Made by a program: the position numbers and the translations under genes | NCBI GenBank assembly: GCA_027574665.1 | Contig: CM050655.1 | Span: forward strand, 5,518,001-5,582,000 | Origin: Rhynochetos jubatus | Taxonomy: Eukaryota; Chordata; Aves; Eurypygiformes; Rhynochetidae | Reading direction: 5' to 3' | DNA: 64,000 nucleotides | In this document: piece by piece, positions 56,801-64,000 of the stretch | Layout of the letters: every line of letters begins with the position of its first letter | Numbering within the stretch: position 1 is the first letter of the stretch | The notes under the pieces: model-generated | Databases searched by the model: none | What the model was told of the DNA's origin: nothing | The model's input: only the letters and a program-made list of their open reading frames with translations

Positions 56801-59800
56801 TGGAAGTGCATGGGTCTGCAGTACATCCCTTTGCAAAACGCTGCTCAAGAAGGAGCGTCGTGAGGGGCCGAGGCACATTCCTCCTAGACAAGGCAGCGAG
56901 AACACGACATCTTGGGGAGCTGTTAGAAAGAAACAGTGATGGGGGAATAGAAAACTCATGTCTGCTCTCAGGGCCTTTGTGACTGCTGGTCATAGCTCTC
57001 ACAAAAATGGGATTTGAGGGGGAAAGGCTTTGGGGGGGAGGCTTTGTTTCCTTTCCTGGTCATAGAGCTTCCCAGTCCTCCATTGCTGTGTCCCACAGAC
57101 TGCCAGGCCTGTGGTGGTGTCATGCCACCTCCCTTGCAGCCTGCCAGTATCCACCACAGTGGCCAACCTGCCTTTGGGCTGAGGGAGCAGGGCGGGCAAG
57201 GGCACTGGTCCCTGTGGGACACCACCACAGTGTCCCTTCCTCAAAGGACGAGGCTTTGTGGAAACCTCCCATCCCAAGGACTGTGAAGGACCAAAGGGTC
57301 CTGCTCTGACTTTGAATCTCAGTGATGCCACAGCTCAAGTTTAGACAAGATTTAGAGAATTGCTTAGTGTTATTTGGGACAAAAAGCAAGCAGGCACATG
57401 CATACTTAAAAATACATCCCATACCCTCCATTCTCAACTAGACACACTTTGGCTTAGGTGTCAGAGATGCCTAAGGTCCTCCAGAGATCTGAAATCTGCA
57501 TTGCTTTTAAGGGAAATGCAGCTGGCACCCGTACACTTGCTGAAAAAGTATCTAATTAAAAAACCCCACCAAAAGCAGTATTTGGTCTTCTTTAACCCCA
57601 GGTTCACCTCTGACATCTCCAGCTCTGTCTCTCCTCTGATATGCAGCTACAAATACTTTACTACTCAGGTCAGGAATATTGAATATTACCAACCTAATTT
57701 GGCAGTTGTTTATAGGAAGTATTAAGTAGCCTATGGAGCAGAACAATTCCCGCCTGAGGAGCTGCTCTAACCCATTGTAGAGTTATAGAATAAAGACACA
57801 TTTGATCCTTTGGGAAAAGGGTTATGAAAATACATGGAAAAAATGTACTGTCCACGCATAGTAATATCATGGCTGTTTTCAATCACTTGGTCTCCTACAA
57901 AACAAAAGGGCTCGCTGCACAATATAAACTCCTCGCCTTGACAACAGCAAGGGCAGAAAGGAAGAAGCGAAGCTAGTAATATCTGGTTGAGGCTTTATAT
58001 TTTCATAACCCTAAAATGCCTGAGCTCAGTGTTGCCTCCTTCCCGTCAAAACCAAAAACCAGCTTCGTGCAGCCGCAGTAGTGGGAACCTGTCCCTAGAG
58101 CCATGCGAGAGCAAGCGAGACGAGCCGGGCTGTGCCGCGGGATGGAGCGGGGGCTTGGCCACCAGCACGTCCTGCAGAGTTTAGGTCAGAGCCTCCAAGG
58201 GAGACTGAAGCAAACCTGGGTTTTGCACGGTTTGGGGCCAGCTCTTCCCAAATGCTGACCACCCCTTCTCCCTCAGCCCCTCAGAGGGAAGGCTTTGCCG
58301 GAGTAGAGTGCCAGGCAGCAAGGGGTGGACGCACGGTTAACTGCTCACACTCCTTGTGTTTTCAACCACACTCTCACCTTTCATTCAGCAGATGAGGGGA
58401 CTGGCTCTGAGCAACCCAGGCTCTGCACCCTTCTTCATGGAGGAAGGAACGTTTTTCCCCCCAACAGAAGCATTTCATAGCCAAATTCGGGGTGGTGAGA
58501 AGTTTTACTCCATTTCAGCAGTAGTTTGTTTGGATTTATCCCTCCTGGTCTAGAGCTGCTTTTTAATGGGTTGTGCTCGATGCCATTGGAGTCTGGAAAG
58601 ATGGTCATTTCTGCTGGCCCGATTGCTGCTGTTACCTTGGTTCTTGCAGAGCCTGGGTGGGAAAGAGAAGCTCGTTAAGAACATTGCTACAAATAAGACA
58701 AGAAATATACTCCACCCTTGCAGCACTATTACCCCATATCTTCCTATCCTAAAAATACACACAGCAGCCCCGGGGGAGATGGATTTTGCTCAGATAGATA
58801 TACCTACACCAGGAAAACTGCTTTGGAAACACTTGTAGTTTTGGTAAACCTGGGAAATCCCTGGTGCAGACCATCACTACAAGCTCTCAGCATGGCTAGA
58901 GCAGTGCAAAGCAATAGCCATAGCAAAGAGGTGCTCAGACCACATGCTCAAAATCTGCTCTTATAGGGACAAAAATAAGGGTGAGATTTTCAGGCATGAA
59001 ACCAGCAGAGCCAGCTCCAAGGGTGAAAGGCACTATCCCTGGAACACAAAGTTCTCCAGCACAAGCCTGGGGCTCTGAAAAGGAGCTCCTCTGTTCCCCA
59101 TTGCAACTCCCCTCGCCCCCTTGCCGAGCAGAAAACCTCCCTTCATTAAAGCTGAGCTCAGGTGTTGCATGCTCAGTTAGTTACCCATGCACCGAGGCGC
59201 TCGCCACGGTGCATTGGCACGCATGGGACTGATAAGTTGGAGCGCTGATTTGCATTCGGATTGACCATTAAATAGTTTAGCGAGAAGCTACTGCTGAATG
59301 CCTGCGGCCTCACTGCCCAGCTGGGCTATTCCATCCACCCCAAAGCCCTCCTCCCGTCTCCCCCTCACCTCCGCCAGGCGCAGGGTTCCTGCTCATCCTC
59401 TGCTACCCATTTCCACACACGTATTGCTAAGAAAACCCTTTCGCTTCACCTTTGGCAGATGCAGATCAAGCTCGTGTCCAGGCTAACAGCAACCTGGGAC
59501 AATCAGTAGACATACATGGGGGTGAACATGCTATAGGGTGAGCTGGAAACCCCAAAATCCTGAAGGCAAGCAGGTCTGCCCAGGGCAAACACAGATACCC
59601 AGAGGAAACCAAACGCTACAGTGCCGAGGCAGGCGCGTGTCCCTGTGCAAGCAGCCAGGGAACCCACAGCAGCTCTGCACAGCCTTTGAAGCTAATGAAT
59701 CGGAGCTGGGAGGATTGGGAAATCCAGCCTAAGTGTCAACTGCTCTGGGGAAGCAAAAATAATGAAGCGAGGTTCCCCCAGAAGATGGATTGTTTCAGAG

Positions 59801-62800
59801 TCCAGGAGCGAAGGGGAATGAATACAGCAAGCTCAGGAAATTGGAAACAACTTTTGGTAAATACTTCCTCTTGCTCCAACACTCGGTCCTTTATCAAAGC
59901 TCGTTCAGACCCTGACAGCAGCGTGCAAAGTGGCTCTGCTCTGCCGTAATGCAAAAGACAGGCCCAGCGGCCAGGAGATTAGTGGCTAATGGAGCAGAGT
60001 CAGGTTCGATTTCCCTGGAAATTGCTCACAGAGGAAAGGTGGGAGACGAGGAGCACCACTAATGTCCTCCTGCGACGCCACTGCTTCCCCCGCACGAGGC
60101 AAAGCCCTCGCTCGTGCCCTCTGCCCACACACCACCGCTCATCCCTGCGCTCCATCAGGATGGAGACCAGAGCAAAAGTAAAGAAGGAAGGATTTGAGCC
60201 ACATCCCCAGCAGCAGACTGATGGTGTCGGAGGGCGGCGTGGCTCCCTGCTTCAGGGTTTTCCCTCCCACCACTGTTGCTTTTGCAGCACTGATGTAAAT
60301 CCTCCTGGCAGGGTGGTTAACCTGGCTCATTAAAGGCAGGTCTATCAGTAAATCCCCAGCCATCCGTGGAGTCTCTTCCAGCTTGTTGGGTTTGTAGCTG
60401 TCACCAGGGGTTTGTCTCCTTTTAGCAGCATCACAAAGGGACTACGGAAGGATGCTTTTCCAACCCCAAAGGCACACCAGCAAGGCCGATTCACATATTG
60501 GATGCACGGGTCACACCCAGGGCTGCAGTATTCCTTCGGGGCACCGCATCTCCATCACACTGGGGCACCCAAGGGGCACGTCCAAAACAACACAAGCTGT
60601 TTTCTTCGTGCTCCAAGAGAAAGTGCCCAATTCCTCTCGCTTGGGACTCGTTAAAGTCAATGGAAAAAACTCACTTTTTTAGTTTCCCTAGGCTTTGCTG
60701 CTTGTGTCTCACGCCAGCTTGACGTCAATGTAGTCACTCCAGATTTATGCTGGTGCAGAAAAAGAGAATCCGTTGTGACAGGTCCCAGTGAGAAGTGGGG
60801 GCGGGGGGGGGATTGAGTCCTCCAGACATGAATCTGAGTATCCATGTGGAGGAGCCAAGCCCCTCATTTTTACCACAGGCATCTGAAACCACCTCTTGAT
60901 GCATTATAACATTCTCCCTCTTTCTCCTCAATAAATCAGTGCTATCCACTTAATATGCATGAGAATAAAAATAACTGGAAGTTACATTTGAGCACTGATA
61001 CCTGCTTCAAATTTGAGAGGCCTGTTGCTGATTACAAGCAGCAGGGAGTAAAGTGTATATATACTCACTAGATCAATATTAAGAAGTAGTAAACACACCC
61101 TTGCAATTTCCCTTAAGGACATTAGCCTGTAATGATGGTTCACATCCTTCAGGCTCAAAATAGCTGTTTGGGTTTTTTTTCTTCTTTTTCCAAAATGCTG
61201 CTACCAATGCAGACAATAAAAAGCACACTTTTCTGTTTTAAAGGGGACAGCAAGGAAAGAGAATGAGCCCCTCATTTGCTGGCGCTGCTGCCCACCACCC
61301 ACCTTGCAAACACCAGTCCTGCCCATGCCAGGCAGCATCCTGCCCAGGTAACATAAGGCACTGTGGAATTTGAGATGATCAGGACAAAGCCACCATAACC
61401 CATGACATCCATGAAGCTTTAGCTTGTCTTTCTTGAGGGCTGTGCCGCATGGCAGCGAGGGGAGAGCTGCCTCCCACCGGTGTCTCGTCTTGGCAGCAAG
61501 GAACGGTGCTTGGCTGCTTGCACAACTGTCCCTGCATATTTGGAGCAGAGGGGTTAGCATGGAGGCTGAAATATCATGCCTATCAGTAGGGCCCTGTGAA
61601 CAGAAAATAGCAGAGGATCTGGTGGCAGTTTCCTTTCAAGACGTACAGGAATAGCAGCACACATCTCTGCCGGATCATATGGACTGAATTCCTCAGCCTG
61701 AATCCTTCAGCTTTGAATTCTTCTGCAAAACATTTTTTCCCCCCTTGGCTTGTTTGTTGTTTCAGGACCACTAAATTACCGAGAATGGTTTATATTATAT
61801 AACCACCCTGTCCTTATTGCCTTTCGGGGAGGAGACTGACAAACAGCCAGATCTAATTTGTACTTTAAATTGGCTTCTGGGCCAGACAGTCATGCCTTCC
61901 AGATGGAAAATCCAGTTGCAGCAGATATCCCGGTGCGTTCGGCGCTCAAATCAGCTTTGACCCAAGCATGTTAGGGCATGCAATTTGGTGGGGCTCTTTT
62001 CTTACAGCCTGAGAGAAGCTGATGGTCACCGCAGTCCCTGGTGAGGCAGCATCGCTTTCCATCACCTGTACCAGTGCAGCTGTCAGTCCTGCCTCACTGC
62101 CCTGTTGTTTTTCCTAGAAGCCTATCCGACAGCTGTAGCAGCTTTATAACTGCCAGATTTGGGATTTGTCTCCCTGGGAAAGTCCTTTCAGGTTACCTTT
62201 TCCAAGGGTGACTCTCTGCTACGCTTGCTCAACCTGTTTAATGCCAACCAAAACAAAAATAATTTTAAGCAAGCAAACGCCATGCTGCTTGTCACACATG
62301 CAGAGATTAGGATGGTGCAAGATCCTCCCATCTCCTGCCAGGGCAGAATCAAGGATACATTCAGCCTGGTTTAGGTTACAGCCAAGGCCTGGCCATCTAT
62401 CTCTCACAAGCCCCATATAGTTCTAGGGCTTTATGGCCTGATGGATAAACCAACAGTTCAGTCCTTTTCCCACTGCTGTCACCATTCTGCCTGGTGGCCT
62501 TGGACATAGCCTTTCTTTCCTTGTGTCTTCATCCCTTTCCTCCTCAGTGAAATGTGGCTACTCTGAAAGTTGCTTTAAGATAAACTCCTGACCAGGGTTA
62601 TCAGTCAAGGAAAATAGATTAATAAACTGCCAGACACAAAATGTTTCAAGCTGGAGTTATCAAATCCCTGCCTTACAAGTCCTGAATCTCATGCTGCCCA
62701 TGAATTTCCTCCTCCTGGTCTGGAAAGACTCCTGTCACCAGGGCATCCTTTAGAAGCCTGCTCATGTTCATCTCGCACCTCCAAGAGACATGTGCCACGT

Positions 62801-64000
62801 ATCATCCAGGGAAAAGCAAGGAGTGGTGCTGAGGGAGACCTAAGAAACCCTGCAGCACAGAGTGAGCTGCCCTCCCTCTTAACGCTTTCTCTGGTGCTGA
62901 CAGAACAACCACCATCCCACTGCAACCCCTCTGTGTCCTTCCCAAGATTCTCCACGTATTCAGAGTCTCTGTCTGCCTAGCAACATGTGTGGGACTGAAA
63001 TGAGGTTTTTGGGGAAAAGTTATGAACAAGCTTCCTTGGGGCCATCATCTGTGGACAGCCAGAGCTTGCAAGGAAGGTCAGAAAATCATTGATCATGCCA
63101 CAGATGAACAAGATCACTCCTGAAAGGCTTCGTGAGAAGCCCACCACTAAGCACCAGTGCTGCAGCTGGGAGCATTTGGGTAGACTCAGCCCTGACAGCC
63201 CTTGCAGTGAGCACTGCATTACACAGGAACAGGACCACAGTGTCTGGCTTGCATGGAGAGGCTCAGCCAGGCACATTTCTTGTGTGGGAGAGCTAAGGTG
63301 TTGAGCAACACACAGCAGAGACAGGCAGCTCTGCCACCAGGTCTCTGCTACATAGCCTAGCAGTACCCACCCACCTCCTGAGACCCCGTTTCCCAGTACC
63401 TCTCGTATGGACACACGTTTAGCAGAGAAGTGTAAACCACCATCAAATCTGAGTGCCGGCACTTTACAGCCACTTCACCTCAGGTCCAAACAATTGCACA
63501 GAGTCCACAGTAGCAAAGACCAGGCCCGTGTATTATTTTAAAGGAGTAGTTTGTTTTGGTTTCACTCCCCTGCCCACATCTCTCCAAAACTGCCCTCTGT
63601 TTGTTTGGGATATTTGCAGGCACGTTTTCCTGGCTGACTTTGCAAGGGACACAGCCATCCCAACAGGCTCTGCCTTTGACTCCTGTGCTGCTGTGGCCAA
63701 GTCCTTGGACTCCTCTGCAGAGCAAAAAAATAACGTATGCACAAGGACTGACGTGTTAAACTATGAGCAATAACTGCAGGTGTTCAAAAGAGCTCCAGGG
63801 CTGATGCTTACTGCTTCACTGGATTAAAAAAAATGCCTCAAGGACCAGGGAGCTACACAGCAGGATGCAAGTCAAGCTCATGCAATTCTTGCTTCTCCCT
63901 CGAAACTGGCATTTTGGAAAGTGGGGAAACGGCAGCACCGTGAACCCAAAACTGCTCACAAACACACTCTCAGGTTGTAAACAGCGAGCCCCCTGCCCCT
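53806..64000. other. Intergenic region upstream of COL13A1, no gene recognised
   Basis: About 10 kb was scanned in all frames. Only short, unrelated open frames without recognisable domains are present, and no collinear splice-flanked exons were found. It holds a G-rich run (60797-60811), a possible MIR-like SINE (62440-62560) and an ATTTGCAT octamer near 59248. FAM241B, the expected next gene upstream by mammalian synteny, was not found. The region may contain COL13A1 enhancers, but nothing here proves it. Confidence 0.7.
62440..62560 (+). mobile_element. Possible ancient MIR-like SINE fragment
   Basis: The order of blocks resembles a MIR core: a gtggccttgga-like block (for tgtgaccttggg), then a pyrimidine-rich stretch and cctcctcagtgaaatgtgg near the end (for cctcatctgtaaaatggg). 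The divergence is high. The match is by eye only and could be chance. Confidence 0.25.

Noticed and set aside
62977..63462. 161-codon minus-strand open frame at the window end
   Set aside because: No recognised family and low-complexity mixed composition. It does not match FAM241B, the expected upstream neighbour.

Overview
The window is a piece of an amniote, most likely avian, nuclear genome. It holds the 5' part of one gene on the minus strand, the transmembrane collagen COL13A1 (collagen type XIII alpha 1). The bird assignment rests on an avian-type CR1 LINE 3' end near 30.2-30.3 kb and an older CR1 copy near 31.8-32.3 kb. The gene assignment rests on stretches that match the mammalian protein as I remember it: [56 protein letters not shown] and [17 protein letters not shown] could not run a search.

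I resolved eighteen coding exons, all with AG/GT borders and compatible phases, transcribed from high to low coordinates. Together they give about 327 residues. Exon 1 (52804-53106) encodes the cytosolic tail, membrane anchor and start of the coiled-coil stalk. Exon 2 (45303-45372) encodes the basic processing-site region and the CNC cysteines. Exon 3 (25479-25486) is an 8-bp microexon completing the first Gly-Pro-Pro. Exons 4-13 (22840 down to 9787) encode the first triple-helical domain (COL1). Exon 14 (5948-6013) encodes the NC2 linker. Exons 15-18 (2398 down to 286) encode the start of COL2. The rest of COL2, COL3 and the C-terminus lie below position 1. Most collagenous exons are 27 or 36 bp and phase 0, so single exons can be skipped without a frameshift, as expected for this heavily alternatively spliced gene.

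Nearly all remaining sequence is intron. Intron 2 (19.8 kb) is the largest. It contains the CR1 pieces, an internal CpG island (37.74-38.17 kb), a forkhead-like palindrome (39.56 kb), an A-rich block and a GC-rich stretch with a 414-codon sense-strand ORF that I regard as fortuitous. UGCAUG (RBFOX-type) motifs lie close to exons 11-13. Upstream of exon 1 (53.1-64.0 kb) is the presumed 5' UTR and promoter, with a TATAAATA candidate at 53.8 kb. Beyond that is about 10 kb of intergenic sequence where I see no gene.

No tRNA, rRNA, CRISPR array or bacterial-type system is present, and I found no wholly novel system. The more unusual points are the microexon, possible extra COL1 and COL2 exons relative to the human isoform I remember, the altered furin-site region, the splicing-motif cluster and the intronic CpG island.
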